Shown here one piece after another: positions 26,191-39,714 of a stretch of 64,000 bases of DNA. The stretch is taken from positions 1 through 64,000 of the forward strand of contig CAMDBX010000003.1 in assembly GCA_945889445.1 (NCBI GenBank), in the 5' to 3' direction. The stretch is from Rhizobium sp. Q54. Its GTDB lineage: Bacteria; Pseudomonadota; Alphaproteobacteria; Rhizobiales; Aestuariivirgaceae. Each line of letters begins with the position of its first letter. Within the stretch, counting starts at the first letter, position 1. The notes below the pieces were generated by a model that worked only from the letters and a program-made list of their open reading frames with translations, searched no databases and was not told where the DNA came from. The position numbers and the translations under genes were made by a program.

Positions 26191-26731
26191 GCAGCACGGT
26201 CTTGGCATCGACGATGCGGCCGTCCTGCACCATGCGGCGCATCTCCTCGAAGGGCACCTCCATCACCTCGATGTCCTCGCCCTCATGCGCCTCGCCGCCG
26301 CCCGCGCCAATGCGCGCCTGGTGGTCATAGTCGGCAATGAACAGCGACAACCGTTCGGTGACGGCACCCGGCGTCGCGTAGACGGTCGTCATGAATCGCA
26401 GGTTCGCCAGGCGGAAGCCCAGTTCCTCCTCCGCTTCCCGCTTGGCGCATTGTGCCGGGTCATCACCGTCCAGCAGCCCCGCGCAGGCCTCGATGATGAA
26501 GCCGTCGCCATCGTGGAGATAGGCCGGGAGCCGGAACTGCCGCACCAGCAGAACGGTGCCGCGCTGGGTGTCATAGGGCAGCACCGTGGCGCCGTGGCCA
26601 TGGTCATGAACCTCGCGATGGATGACCACCTCGCCACCGTCGCCCCGCGTATAGCGGATGGTGTAGCGGTCGAGCTTGGCCCAGCCGCGGGCAAGCGGCT
26701 CCACCTTCTCGACGGTGATGCGGCGCTTCAT
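26147..26731 (-). CDS. NudK-like Nudix nucleotide-sugar hydrolase
   Basis: The 194-residue Nudix protein has the box CAGLLDGDDPAQCAKREAEE, with the one-residue shortening and AGLLD signature of NudK (GDP-mannose hydrolase) rather than ADP-ribose pyrophosphatase. A GAVTERLSLFIADY strand follows. It hydrolyses a nucleoside-diphosphate sugar to the sugar phosphate and NMP using Mg ions. It is the last gene of the glycogen operon, overlapping glgX-malQ by 4 bases, so ADP-glucose is a reasonable candidate substrate. ATG 26731 is chosen over upstream in-frame starts because of that overlap. Confidence 0.85.
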   Translation of the reverse strand: MKRRITVEKVEPLARGWAKLDRYTIRYTRGDGGEVVIHREVHDHGHGATVLPYDTQRGTVLLVRQFRLPAYLHDGDGFIIEACAGLLDGDDPAQCAKREAEEELGFRLANLRFMTTVYATPGAVTERLSLFIADYDHQARIGAGGGEAHEGEDIEVMEVPFEEMRRMVQDGRIVDAKTVLLSLFLERELGLPPL

Positions 26732-29700
26732 GTGCTTCGCTCCTGCTTGACGGCGTCGATGATGCGGCGTGCCAGTGTGCCGTCCAGCAGGCCTTCGACC
26801 TCGCCATGCACGCGGCGGCGCCAGTTGGGCCATTCGCGGTCGGTGCCGGGAACATTGAGGGGGTCGGTCTCGCCCGCCAGGTCGTCGGCCTGCACCAGCA
26901 TGATCTGTGACGGCGTGCCCGCCACGAAGCCATGGGCCGCAGCGCTCGCTGCCACGGCGTCATCACCGCTGAAACCGGTGCGTTCGCCCAGCAGCCGCTC
27001 TTCATCCTGGCGGGTGTGCTGGCGCGCGGCGGCCTCTGCGCCGGTGATCTCGCCGATCGCGTGTGAGATCTCGATGTCGCGCCCGGCGCGCCAGCCCATG
27101 AAGGTGGGCAGGTCATGCGAGGCCAGGCAGGCCAGGGCGCGCGGCGGATAGGCTCGCTCGCTCTTGAAGCCAATGCCGTCACGCTCGAACCACAGCACGC
27201 GGTAGGACAGGACCTGTGCCGCCGCCAGCGTCTCCCGCAAGCCATCCGGAACGGTGCCCAGATCCTCGCCCACCACCAGGCAGCCGTGCCGGTGGCTTTC
27301 GATTGCGGTCACTGCGATCAGCGCATCGAGCGGAAACCTCACATAGGCGCCATCCCGGCCTTCGGCCCCGCGCGGCACCCAGAACTGCCGTGCAAAGCCC
27401 AGCACGTGGTCGATGCGCAGGGCGGCGGCGTGGCGCATGTTGGCGGCAATCACGCGGCGCATCGGCTCCATTCCCTGGTCCTCCAGCGCGAGCGGCGAGA
27501 AGGGCGGCAGGTTCCACACCTGCCCCGCCGCCGAGAAGGGATCCGGCGGTGCCCCGATCGACACGCCCGCCGCGAAGGCGCCAGGATTTCCTTCGATCTC
27601 GCCGCCGTCGAAGGCGCAACCCAGCGCCAGGTCGCGGTACAGGTTCCGGTGATGCGCAGCATCGCCGAACTGGTGGTCCGCCACCCATTGCAGGAAACCG
27701 CGATAGGCGATGCGCTCTGCTGTCGGGCGCTCGCCCATGCGCAGGGCCTCGAAACCGCCGTGGGCGGCGAGCTGTGCACCACCCTCGCGCGCGAAGGCGT
27801 CGCATGCCACGCTGCCGGGGAACTCCGCGAAGGCATTTTCGAGCAGCCGCGCCTTGGCCTCCCACACCGCCGGATAGTCGACCAGCGGCAGTGCATCGAG
27901 GCTTGCGAAGGCGGCGCGCGATGAGTTCGCAAGCACCGCCGTGCGCGGCAGTTCCAGCATGCTGAGCAGCCGGTCGATGCTGATGTAGAGCGGATCGATG
28001 TAGTGCCGGTCGGATGGCTGGTAGGGGCTGGCCCGGCTGCGGTCCGAGGGGAACAGGTGATGCAGCGGGTTCAGCCCGGCATAGCGTCCGCCGGTTTCCG
28101 CGCTGAGTGAAGCAAGACGCCGCAGCGTCTCGAAATCGCCGATCCCCTCGCTGCCATGGTGGCGCAGGGAATAGAGATGCGATGCGAGGCCGAACACGCG
28201 GCGACCGGTGGCGATATCCTCCGGCAGGTGGCAGGCGCCAGGGGTTGCGATCACGCTGCGCGGTGCGGCATTGGCCTCGAGTAGCCGGTAGCAGCCGACC
28301 GCGAGGCGCGCCCGCGCCGGCATGCCGGGCGCCACTTCCAGTGAGCGCCGGCCGCCATGCTCGTCCTCGATCACCAGCATGCGGCGGCGGGATGCGGCGG
28401 GCAGTAGCGTCTCCTCCCGGCCCGCGCGGATCACCAGCGGCTTCGGCCGTGCCAGCTTTTCGAGGGCCTGCCCGAGGTCTTCCTCGGTCGCAAAGCCCAG
28501 CCCCATTGCGGCCAGCAGGGCGCGCTGCGTTTCGGGGCCAACCCGGTGGTGCGTGCCGTCGACCTCCCACCACTCGGGCTCGATGCCCGCGGCGATGGCG
28601 AGTGCCTCGACCTCCGCATCATCCACGCCCGTCCGGGACATGCGCTCCTCGGCGAAGACGCAGACAGATGTTGCCGGCACGTCCGCGCCCTCGGCGGAGC
28701 AGAACAACCGCGTCCAGCGATGCCCGCCGCGCGCCGGCAGGGCAGGCGGACGTGACGGCCCCCGGTTGAACAGCAACGCCAGCCGCTTGCGGCCCGCGGC
28801 GAGCACGAGGCCAAGCACTTGCGCACCGCCGTCCTGCCAGTCCATCGGGCCGCCATCGGCGCCGAACCAGCGGGCCGTGCCATCGGTCAGGAAATCATCG
28901 GTGAAGAACGGCGAAAGCGCCTGGCGCAGCTGCCACAGCGCGGCGGTGTAGCCGATCAGACGCTGGTCAGCCTTGGCCCAGTCTAGCCAGGTGGTGGCGT
29001 TGTCCTGCGCATAGGCATTGTTGTTGCCCGACTGGCCGCGGCCGAACTCGTCGCCCGCCGTCAGCATCGGCGTGCCGCGGGACAGGAACAGCGTGGCGAG
29101 CAATGCGCGTGCGTCGCCGCCCGGCCATGTCGGCTCGTGCGCGTTGCCATCGCGATTGTCCTCGCCATTTGCGGCGTTGTTCTTCGCCCCATAGGTCACC
29201 GCATCACGCAGCGTGAAGCCGTCATGTGCGGCAAGGAAGTTGATGCCGGTGGATGGCGGGCGGTGGCGGCCGCCGAAAACGTCGGACGAGCCCGCGATGC
29301 GCGTGGCAAAGGCACCCGCGATGTGGGCATCGCCGCGCCAGAAGCGGCGCACCTCGTCGCGGTAGCGATCGTTCCACTCCTGCCAGCGCGCCGGAAAGTT
29401 CCCGAGCTGATAGCCACCCGGCCCCACGTCCCATGGCTCCGCAATCATGATGAGGCGGGAGAGCAGCGGGTCCTGCTCGATGGCGCTGAGCAGCGGTGCA
29501 TGCGGGCTGAAGCCCGAGACCGTGCGGCCCATCACGGTGGCGAGGTCGAAGCGGAAGCCGTCGATCCCCGTGCGCATCGCCCAGCTGCGCAGGGCATCCA
29601 TCGCCAGCTGCAGCACGGCGGGCTCATCCAGCGCCAGCGTATTGCCGCAGCCCGTATCATTGATGAGCTCACCATTGGCGTGGCGATAATACAGCGCCTC

Positions 29701-30510
29701 ATCCAGCCCGCGCAGCGACAGCGTGGTGCCGTGAACGTCGCTCTCGCCCGTATGGTTCAGCACCACGTCCAGCACCACGCGGATCCCCGCTGCGTGCAAG
29801 GCATCGACCGTGGCGCGGATCTCCGCGAGCCCGCCCGGTGCGAGCCGCGGGTCTGGAGCGAGGAAACTCACAGGGTTGTAGCCCCAGGCATTGGCAAGGC
29901 CGAGGGCCGGCAGGTGCCGCTCGTCGATCCACGCCGCAAGCGGCATCAGCTCCACCGTGTCGACGTCCAGCCGCGTCAGATGTTCGATGATCACCGGTTC
30001 TGCAAGCGCCGCCACCGTGCCGCGCGTCTCCGGCGGCACATCCGGGTGCAGCATGGTGAAGCCCTTGACCGGAATTTCATAGATGAACCTTGGCCGGTGC
30101 GGCGGCAGCGCCTGCGCGTCTGCCGCCGCATGCCCTGCAATGGCCTTCGGCACGAGCAGCGAGGTCTCGGTGCCGCGCTGCATCAGGTCCGGCAGATGGC
30201 GGAATGGTCCGGTGACCTGCGTTGCATAGGGGTCGAGCAGCAGTTTCCCGGGGTCGAAGCGCTGGCCACGCTCTGGGTCCCATGGCCCCTCGGCGCGCAA
30301 TCCGTAATGCACGCCCGCCACAAGACCCGGAACGAAGCCGAAATGCACATCCCCCAATCGATGATCAAGAGCAATGCGCGCCGTCTCCAACGCGCCGTCG
30401 AACAGCGAAACCAAGATGCGCGTGGCATGGCGCGACACCACGGCGACATTGGCGCCGCCGGCGGAAGGCGTGACGCCGAGTGGAAAGGGCAGGGCCTGTA
30501 TGGCGTCCAC
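26728..30510 (-). CDS. GlgX-MalQ fusion: glycogen debranching enzyme joined to 4-alpha-glucanotransferase
   Basis: A single open frame of 1260 residues joins two GH enzymes. Residues about 1-622 are a GlgX-type isoamylase (CBM48-like start, GH13 barrel; nucleophile D322 in GFRFDL, acid/base E358 in IAEPWD, D430 in AAHDGFTL). From about 630 to the end is MalQ (GH77; D1034 in LRIDHVLG, E1082 in VGEDLG, D1133 in SHDLPT). Together they remove limit-dextrin branches and recycle the released oligosaccharides. The start is GTG 30510, two bases after pgm; its end overlaps the Nudix gene by 4 bases. Confidence 0.95.
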   Translation of the reverse strand: MDAIQALPFPLGVTPSAGGANVAVVSRHATRILVSLFDGALETARIALDHRLGDVHFGFVPGLVAGVHYGLRAEGPWDPERGQRFDPGKLLLDPYATQVTGPFRHLPDLMQRGTETSLLVPKAIAGHAAADAQALPPHRPRFIYEIPVKGFTMLHPDVPPETRGTVAALAEPVIIEHLTRLDVDTVELMPLAAWIDERHLPALGLANAWGYNPVSFLAPDPRLAPGGLAEIRATVDALHAAGIRVVLDVVLNHTGESDVHGTTLSLRGLDEALYYRHANGELINDTGCGNTLALDEPAVLQLAMDALRSWAMRTGIDGFRFDLATVMGRTVSGFSPHAPLLSAIEQDPLLSRLIMIAEPWDVGPGGYQLGNFPARWQEWNDRYRDEVRRFWRGDAHIAGAFATRIAGSSDVFGGRHRPPSTGINFLAAHDGFTLRDAVTYGAKNNAANGEDNRDGNAHEPTWPGGDARALLATLFLSRGTPMLTAGDEFGRGQSGNNNAYAQDNATTWLDWAKADQRLIGYTAALWQLRQALSPFFTDDFLTDGTARWFGADGGPMDWQDGGAQVLGLVLAAGRKRLALLFNRGPSRPPALPARGGHRWTRLFCSAEGADVPATSVCVFAEERMSRTGVDDAEVEALAIAAGIEPEWWEVDGTHHRVGPETQRALLAAMGLGFATEEDLGQALEKLARPKPLVIRAGREETLLPAASRRRMLVIEDEHGGRRSLEVAPGMPARARLAVGCYRLLEANAAPRSVIATPGACHLPEDIATGRRVFGLASHLYSLRHHGSEGIGDFETLRRLASLSAETGGRYAGLNPLHHLFPSDRSRASPYQPSDRHYIDPLYISIDRLLSMLELPRTAVLANSSRAAFASLDALPLVDYPAVWEAKARLLENAFAEFPGSVACDAFAREGGAQLAAHGGFEALRMGERPTAERIAYRGFLQWVADHQFGDAAHHRNLYRDLALGCAFDGGEIEGNPGAFAAGVSIGAPPDPFSAAGQVWNLPPFSPLALEDQGMEPMRRVIAANMRHAAALRIDHVLGFARQFWVPRGAEGRDGAYVRFPLDALIAVTAIESHRHGCLVVGEDLGTVPDGLRETLAAAQVLSYRVLWFERDGIGFKSERAYPPRALACLASHDLPTFMGWRAGRDIEISHAIGEITGAEAAARQHTRQDEERLLGERTGFSGDDAVAASAAAHGFVAGTPSQIMLVQADDLAGETDPLNVPGTDREWPNWRRRVHGEVEGLLDGTLARRIIDAVKQERST

Positions 30511-30512
30511 GC

Positions 30513-33561
<3,049 letters not shown>

Positions 33562-33565
<4 letters not shown>

Positions 33566-34827
33566 AGTGCGAGGCGGTCGATCATCGGCTGGGTGATGAG
33601 GCAGATGCCGCTCGCCGTGCGGCGGAAGCGCTTGGCATCAAGCTCCGGGTCCTCGCCCACCACCAGCCCTTCGGGGATCACCACGCTGGTGTCGATCACC
33701 ACCTTCCTGAGGTGCACGTTGCGCTGGATGTGCACGGACGGCAGCACCACCGCCTCTTCGAGCGACGAGAAGGAGTTCACCCGCACATTGGGCGACAGCA
33801 TGGAGCGCTTGATCGCAGCACCCGACACGATGCAGCCGCCCGACACGAGCGAGGCGACGGCCCAGCCGCGGCGGTCTTCGAGGTCATGCACGAACTTGGC
33901 GGGCGGCGTCACTTCCGAGTAAGTCCAGATCGGCCAGTTGTTGTCATAAAGGTCGAGTGCCGGCAGCGTCTCGGTCAGGTCGATGTTGGCTTCCCAATAG
34001 GCATCGACCGTCCCCACGTCGCGCCAGTAGGATTCGGTTTCGTATTCGGAACGGACGCAGCTTGCGGTGAAGCGGTGAGCCACCGCCTTGCCGTTGCTGA
34101 CCAGCCAGGGGATGATGTCCTTGCCGAAGTCGCGGCTGGAATTGGGGTTCGCTGCATCCGCGCGTAGCCACTCGGCAAGCTTCGCCGTCTCGAACACATA
34201 GATGCCCATCGAGGCCAGCGCCATGTCCGGGTTGCCGGGAATGGCGGGCGGGTCCTTCGGCTTTTCCACGAAGGCGGTGATGCGGTCCTTTTCATCCACT
34301 GCCATCACGCCGAAGCCCGTCGCTTCCATGCGCGGCACCTCGAGGCAGCCGATGGTCACGTCGGCGCCGGAGTTGACGTGCTGCTGCAGCATCAACTCGT
34401 AATCCATCTTGTAGATGTGGTCACCCGCGAGGATCACCATGTATTGCGGGCCATAGCTCAGGATGATGTCGAGGTTCTGGAACACGGCATCCGCGGTGCC
34501 GGCATACCACTGGTCTTCCGACACGCGCTGCGAAGCGGGCAGGATGTCGAAGCTTTCGTTGCGCTCGGGCCGGAAGAAGTTCCAGCCGCGCTGCATGTGG
34601 CGGATCAGGCTGTGCGCCTTGTATTGCGTCGCCACGCCGATGCGGCGGATACCGGAGTTGAGTGCATTGGACAGCGCGAAGTCGATGATGCGCGACTTCG
34701 CGCCGAAGGGCACGGCGGGCTTGGCGCGCCTGTCGGTCAGTTCCATCAAACGGCTGCCGCGGCCACCGGCCAGCACATAGGCCATCGCGTCGCGCGCCAG
34801 CGGTCCTGTCCTGCGATTTTGGGCCAT
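33562..34827 (-). CDS. glgC: Glucose-1-phosphate adenylyltransferase
   Basis: The 421-residue enzyme makes ADP-glucose from glucose 1-phosphate and ATP, the committed and allosterically controlled step of glycogen synthesis. The nucleotide loop LAGGRGSRL, the RIIDFALSN segment and the FVEKP motif (glucose-1-phosphate site) are present, with a C-terminal beta-helix. ATG 34827 is supported by GGGAGG 7 bases before it. It is separated from glgB by 198 bases holding an inverted repeat. Confidence 0.97.
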
Positions 34828-34886
34828 GGGCCGTCCTCCCTTTCCAGTTCTCCTCCCACTCACGGGGAGGCATCCACTTCATTCTC

Positions 34887-34997
34887 CCCTCCCCCTTGTG
34901 GGGAGGGGCGGGGGTGGGGGTGGTGCCGGACTACTCCGCACAAAGCCCAGTCACGTGGCGCGACCCCCACCCCTACCCCTCCCCACAAGGGGGAGGG
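34887..34997. repeat. Long imperfect inverted repeat between glgB and glgC
   Basis: Two 35-base arms (34887-34921 and 34963-34997) are complementary at 33 of 35 positions, separated by 41 bases. Each arm itself contains a smaller C-rich/G-rich stem with a TTGTG loop. It lies inside the glycogen operon upstream of glgC and could stall or terminate transcription or be a dispersed repeat. Confidence 0.75.
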
Positions 34998-35025
34998 AAA
35001 CAAGGGAGGACGAGCCTATCCCACC

Positions 35026-37221
35026 CTAAGTCTCCTGCATGAAATACAAGGTTGCGAGCGGTGGCAAGGTCACCATTGCCTGTGCGGGCTTGCCGTTCAG
35101 CGGGTTCGGCTCCGCCGTCACGGCACCCAGGTTGCCCATGTCGCTGCCGCCATAGCTATGGGCATCGGTGTTGACGATCTCCCGCCAGCGCCCGGCAACG
35201 GGGAAGGGCACGGCATAGCCCGTCCGAGGCACCGGCGTGAAATTGCTGACGACGACCACGATGGCGTGCCCCTCGCCTGAATGCCTGGCCCAGGCGAAGA
35301 CCGAGTTTTCCTTGTCGTCCGCGATCAGCCACTCGAAGCCGTCCGGCTCGCAGTCCCGCGCATGGAGCGCGGGCGTGCCGCGGTAGACGTGGTTGAGGTC
35401 GCGCACCAGCGACTGGACGCCACGGTGCGGCGCGTGCTCCAGCAAGTTCCAGTCGAGGCTGCGGGCCTCCGACCATTCGCCCCAGGGTGCCAGCTCCTGC
35501 CCCATGAACAGCAGCTTCTTCCCCGGGTAACCCCACATGAAGGCATAGTAGGCGCGCAGGCTTGCAAACTTCTGCCACGCATCGCCCGCCATCTTGTTCA
35601 GCAGCGAACCCTTGCCATGCACCACCTCGTCATGCGACAGCGGAAGCACGAAGTTCTCCGAGAAGGCATAGAGTAGCCCGAAGGTCAGCTCATTGTGGTG
35701 GTGCTTGCGGTGGACGGGCTCGCGCTTCAGGTAACTGAGCGTGTCATGCATGAAGCCCATGTTCCACTTGAAGCCGAAGCCGAGGCCGCCTGCCGTGGTT
35801 GGCTTCGAGACGCCGGGAAATGCCGTTGATTCCTCGGCGATCGTCACGATGCCGGGGTTCTGGCCATAGGCCTCGTGGTTCACCCGCTTCAGAAAGGCAA
35901 TGGCTTCCAGGTTCTCGCGCCCGCCATGCGCGTTGGGAATCCACTCGCCCTCTTTGCGTGAGTAGTCGAGGTAGAGCATCGAGGCCACCGCATCGACGCG
36001 CAATCCGTCGACATGATAGCGCTCCAGCCAGAACAGCGCGTTGTTGAGCAGGAAGGACGACACCTCGCGGCGCCCGAAGTTGTAGATCGCGGTGTTCCAG
36101 TCGGGGTGGAAGCCCTGCCGCGGGTCCTCATGCTCATAGAGCGCCGTGCCGTCGAAGCGGGCAAGGCCATGCTCATCGGTGGGAAAATGTGCGGGTACCC
36201 AGTCGAGGATGACGCCCAGCCCCGAACGGTGCGCACGGTCCACAAAGCGCGCGAAGCCCGCAGGGTCACCGAAGCGCGACGTTGGCGCATAAAGGCCGGT
36301 GGGCTGGTAACCCCATGAGGGATCGAAGGGATGCTCGCTCACGGGGAGCAGTTCCATATGCGTGAAGCCCATGTCGGCCGCATAGGGGATCAGCGTGTCG
36401 GCGAGTTCGTCATAGGTGAGGAACCGATTGTCGTCCCAGCGCCGCCACGAGCCGAGGTGCACCTCGTAGATCGACATCGGCGCGCGGCGCTGGTCGGTCT
36501 TGTTCCGGCGCTCGAGATAGGCCTTGTCTTCCCAGCTGAAGTTGTCGGTGCGTGCCACGCGCGAGGCGGTCTTGGGGCGCATCTCGGCCGAGAAGCCGAA
36601 GGGGTCGCTCTTCAGCGGCAGCAGCTTTCCGGCGGCGTCGAGCAATTCATACTTGTAGCATTGCCCCTCATGCGCGCCGGGAATGAAGATTTCCCAGATG
36701 CCGGTGTCGCGGCGCTTGCGCATCGCGTGGGTGCGGCCATCCCAGCCGTTGAAGTCGCCGGTCACCGACACGCGCGAGGCGTTGGGCGCCCACACCGCGA
36801 AATGCACACCCTCATGGCCCTCGTGCCGCATCGGGTGCGCGCCCAGCCGGTCATGGAGGCGGAGGTGGTTGCCCTCGCCAATGTAGTAGTCGTCGAGCGG
36901 CCCCAGCACGGGCCCGAGCAGATAGGGGTCGATCACTGTCCAGCTGCCGCCGGCATTGCGGGCGAGGTAGCCCAGCGTTTGGCGGCTGCCAAGGGGCAGC
37001 GAGCCCTCGAAGAAGCCCGCCTGATGGCGGCGCGGCAGCCACACGAGGCGCTTGCCGTCCTTGTCCAGGATTTCGAGCTCTTCGGCGCCGGGCACGAAGG
37101 CGCGCGCCACCCAGTCATTGCCTGCCTGGTGCAGTCCAAGCACCGCGAAGGGGTTGCCGTGTCGGCCCGATACGATGGCCTCGACCTCGGGCGCGGGCAG
37201 TGTCCAGTCCGGGTCGGCCAT
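35026..37221 (-). CDS. glgB: 1,4-alpha-glucan branching enzyme
   Basis: The 731-residue enzyme makes alpha-1,6 branches in glycogen. It has an N-terminal extension, a CBM48 domain (about residues 120-210, [21 protein letters not shown]) and a GH13 barrel with nucleophile in [17 protein letters not shown], acid/base in [10 protein letters not shown] and the third acid in [13 protein letters not shown]. It follows glgP by 14 bases and belongs to the same transcript. Confidence 0.97.
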   Translation of the reverse strand: MADPDWTLPAPEVEAIVSGRHGNPFAVLGLHQAGNDWVARAFVPGAEELEILDKDGKRLVWLPRRHQAGFFEGSLPLGSRQTLGYLARNAGGSWTVIDPYLLGPVLGPLDDYYIGEGNHLRLHDRLGAHPMRHEGHEGVHFAVWAPNASRVSVTGDFNGWDGRTHAMRKRRDTGIWEIFIPGAHEGQCYKYELLDAAGKLLPLKSDPFGFSAEMRPKTASRVARTDNFSWEDKAYLERRNKTDQRRAPMSIYEVHLGSWRRWDDNRFLTYDELADTLIPYAADMGFTHMELLPVSEHPFDPSWGYQPTGLYAPTSRFGDPAGFARFVDRAHRSGLGVILDWVPAHFPTDEHGLARFDGTALYEHEDPRQGFHPDWNTAIYNFGRREVSSFLLNNALFWLERYHVDGLRVDAVASMLYLDYSRKEGEWIPNAHGGRENLEAIAFLKRVNHEAYGQNPGIVTIAEESTAFPGVSKPTTAGGLGFGFKWNMGFMHDTLSYLKREPVHRKHHHNELTFGLLYAFSENFVLPLSHDEVVHGKGSLLNKMAGDAWQKFASLRAYYAFMWGYPGKKLLFMGQELAPWGEWSEARSLDWNLLEHAPHRGVQSLVRDLNHVYRGTPALHARDCEPDGFEWLIADDKENSVFAWARHSGEGHAIVVVVSNFTPVPRTGYAVPFPVAGRWREIVNTDAHSYGGSDMGNLGAVTAEPNPLNGKPAQAMVTLPPLATLYFMQET

Positions 37222-37235
37222 GTGGCGTCAGCTCC

Positions 37236-39680
37236 TCAGGTGGTGGGCACGTGCCAGATGTCGCGGGCATATTCCCTGATCGTCCGGTCGGACGAGAACC
37301 AGCCCATGTTCACCGTATTGAGGATCGTCTTCTGCGTCCAGTCCTGGCTCCGCCGCCACAGCTTGGCCACCTCGCGCTGGGCGTCGGCATAGCCGTTGAA
37401 GTCGGACGCCACCATGAACCAGTCGCCGTGGGTGATGCTGTCGACGATCGGCCGGTAACGGTTTGCATCGCCCGGCGAGAACACGCCGGACGCAAGTTGG
37501 TCGAGCACATCCCGTAGCTCTCGGGCAGCATCCAGAACAGCAACAACATCAACACCAATGCGTCGTCTTTCATCAACTTCCGCAGCCGTCAGACCGAAGA
37601 TGAAGATGTTGTCCGCACCCACATGCTCCAGCATCTCGATGTTGGCGCCGTCCAGCGTGCCGATGGTCAAGGCACCATTCAGCGCGAACTTCATGTTGCC
37701 GGTGCCGGATGCTTCCATTCCGGCAGTTGAAATCTGCTCGGAGAGATCGGCAGCCGGAACAATGACTTCGGCGAGGCTCACATTGTAGTTCGGGATGAAC
37801 ACCACCTTCAGCAGGTCGCGGATGTCGGGGTCGTTGTTGACGACCTGGGCGACGTCGTTGATCAGCTTGATGATGAGCTTGGCCTGCGCATAACTCGCCG
37901 CCGCCTTGCCCGCGAAGATCTTGACGCGCGGCGCCCAGGGCTTCTCGGGATGTGCGCGCATCGCGTTGTAAAGGGCGATTGTTTCCAATATGTTGAGCAG
38001 CTGGCGCTTGTATTCGTGAATACGTTTCACATGCACGTCGAACATCGCCGCCGGATCGACCTTGAGGCCCATGCGCGCCGAGATGAGGTTCGACAGCTCT
38101 TCCTTGTTGTGGCGCTTGATGGCTGCAAAGCGCTGCTGGAATGCGGCATCGCCGGCGAAGCGTTTCGCCTTCACCAGTGTTTCCGCATTGTCCATGACAT
38201 TGGCGCCGACAGCATCATTGAGAAGCGATGTAAGCTGCGGATTTGCCTCGAGAAGCCAGCGCCTTGGCGTGATGCCGTTGGTCTTGTTGTTGATGCGGCC
38301 CGGGTAGAGTTCGTTCAGGTCGCGGAACACGCTCTGCTTCATGAGTTCGGTGTGCAAGGCGGAGACGCCGTTGATCGAATGCGCACCCGCGAAGGCCAGC
38401 TGCCCCATGCGCACGCGGCGCCCGTTGTGCTCGTCGATCAACGACACGGAGGCAAGGAAATCGGATGTGCAATCAGGACGCTTTTGTGCGTCGGCGATGA
38501 GTTTTGCGTTGATGCCGTAGATGATTTGCATGTGCCGCGGGAGCACATGCTCGAACAGGTGCACGGGCCAGCTTTCGAGCGCTTCGGGCAACAGCGTGTG
38601 GTTGGTGTAACCGATCGCGGCCTTGGTGATCTCCCACGACTGGTCCCAGTCCAGCCCATGATGATCCACGAATATACGCATCAGCTCCGCCACCGCGATG
38701 GCGGGGTGGGTGTCGTTGAGCTGGATCGCCACCTTGTCGGCCAGCAGGCGGATGTCGTCATACTGCTGCATATGGCGGCGGATGATGTCCTGCAGCGAGG
38801 CGGAGGTGAAGAAATACTCCTGCCGCAGGCGCAATTCCTGTCCCGCTGGTGTCGAGTCGGCAGGATAGAGGACGCGGGTGATGATCTCCGCCTTGTTGCT
38901 CTCGGAGAGGGCCGCCGCATAGTCGCCGCTGTTGAAGGCGTCGAGGCGGATCGGGTCCGGGGCGCGGGCCGTCCACAGGCGGAGCGTGTTCACCCGCTTG
39001 CCCCGCCAGCCGACCATGGGCGTGTCGCAGGCAGACGCTATGAGCTTCTCGGCGGGCTTCCAGCGACGCTGGTGACGGTTGTTGGAGTCGATGCCGGGTG
39101 TCACCTGTCCGCCGAAGCCCACCTCATAGGCGGCCTCGCGGCGCGGGAATTCCCAGGCATTGCCATGCTCGAGCCAGTTCTCGGGCAGCTCCACCTGCCA
39201 GCCGTCGGTGATCTTCTGGCGGAACAGGCCGTGATTGTAGCGGATGCCATAGCCGTAAGCCGGAATGTCGAGGCTGGCCATGCTCTCCATGAAGCAGGCG
39301 GCGAGACGACCGAGGCCGCCGTTGCCCAGAGCGGCATCGGGCTCCAGCGCCTCGACGAGGTCAATGTCGACGTTGAGCCCGGCCAGCGCCTCGGTGAAGG
39401 CGGCAGTGAGTTGGAGGTTGCTCATCGCGTCACGCAGCAGGCGGCCGATGAGGAATTCCAGCGACAGGTAATAGACCCGCTTGGCATTGGCCTGGTAGGC
39501 GCGCTTGGTCGATTCCATCCAGCGGTCGATGATGCGGTCGCGCAGCGCCAGGATGGTGGCGTTGAGCCAGTCATGGCGCTTGGCCACGGCGGGGTCCTTG
39601 CCGATCGCATAGGCAAGCTTCTCGAGGATTTCGGCGCGGATGGTCTCGGGGTCGCTGCCGCGCGGGGCTGGCTTGATCAT
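37236..39680 (-). CDS. glgP: Glycogen phosphorylase
   Basis: The 814-residue GT35 enzyme releases glucose 1-phosphate from glycogen ends. The pyridoxal-phosphate lysine lies in EASGTGNMKFALNGALTIG, and YYLSLEFLIGRLL and GNGGLGRLAACFMES are family hallmarks. It is the first gene of the glycogen operon, so breakdown and synthesis enzymes are co-transcribed and balance must be set by allostery. A 9-base inverted repeat lies 35 bases before the start. Confidence 0.97.
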   Translation of the reverse strand: MIKPAPRGSDPETIRAEILEKLAYAIGKDPAVAKRHDWLNATILALRDRIIDRWMESTKRAYQANAKRVYYLSLEFLIGRLLRDAMSNLQLTAAFTEALAGLNVDIDLVEALEPDAALGNGGLGRLAACFMESMASLDIPAYGYGIRYNHGLFRQKITDGWQVELPENWLEHGNAWEFPRREAAYEVGFGGQVTPGIDSNNRHQRRWKPAEKLIASACDTPMVGWRGKRVNTLRLWTARAPDPIRLDAFNSGDYAAALSESNKAEIITRVLYPADSTPAGQELRLRQEYFFTSASLQDIIRRHMQQYDDIRLLADKVAIQLNDTHPAIAVAELMRIFVDHHGLDWDQSWEITKAAIGYTNHTLLPEALESWPVHLFEHVLPRHMQIIYGINAKLIADAQKRPDCTSDFLASVSLIDEHNGRRVRMGQLAFAGAHSINGVSALHTELMKQSVFRDLNELYPGRINNKTNGITPRRWLLEANPQLTSLLNDAVGANVMDNAETLVKAKRFAGDAAFQQRFAAIKRHNKEELSNLISARMGLKVDPAAMFDVHVKRIHEYKRQLLNILETIALYNAMRAHPEKPWAPRVKIFAGKAAASYAQAKLIIKLINDVAQVVNNDPDIRDLLKVVFIPNYNVSLAEVIVPAADLSEQISTAGMEASGTGNMKFALNGALTIGTLDGANIEMLEHVGADNIFIFGLTAAEVDERRRIGVDVVAVLDAARELRDVLDQLASGVFSPGDANRYRPIVDSITHGDWFMVASDFNGYADAQREVAKLWRRSQDWTQKTILNTVNMGWFSSDRTIREYARDIWHVPTT

Positions 39681-39714
39681 GTCTCGCTCGCTGGTCCTGC
39701 CGTGATGGGTCCAA

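Noticed and set aside
26728-30510. GlgX-MalQ fusion as an assembly or frameshift artefact
   Set aside because: One uninterrupted frame runs through both enzymes with all catalytic residues and a continuous linker; no frameshift is needed to join them.
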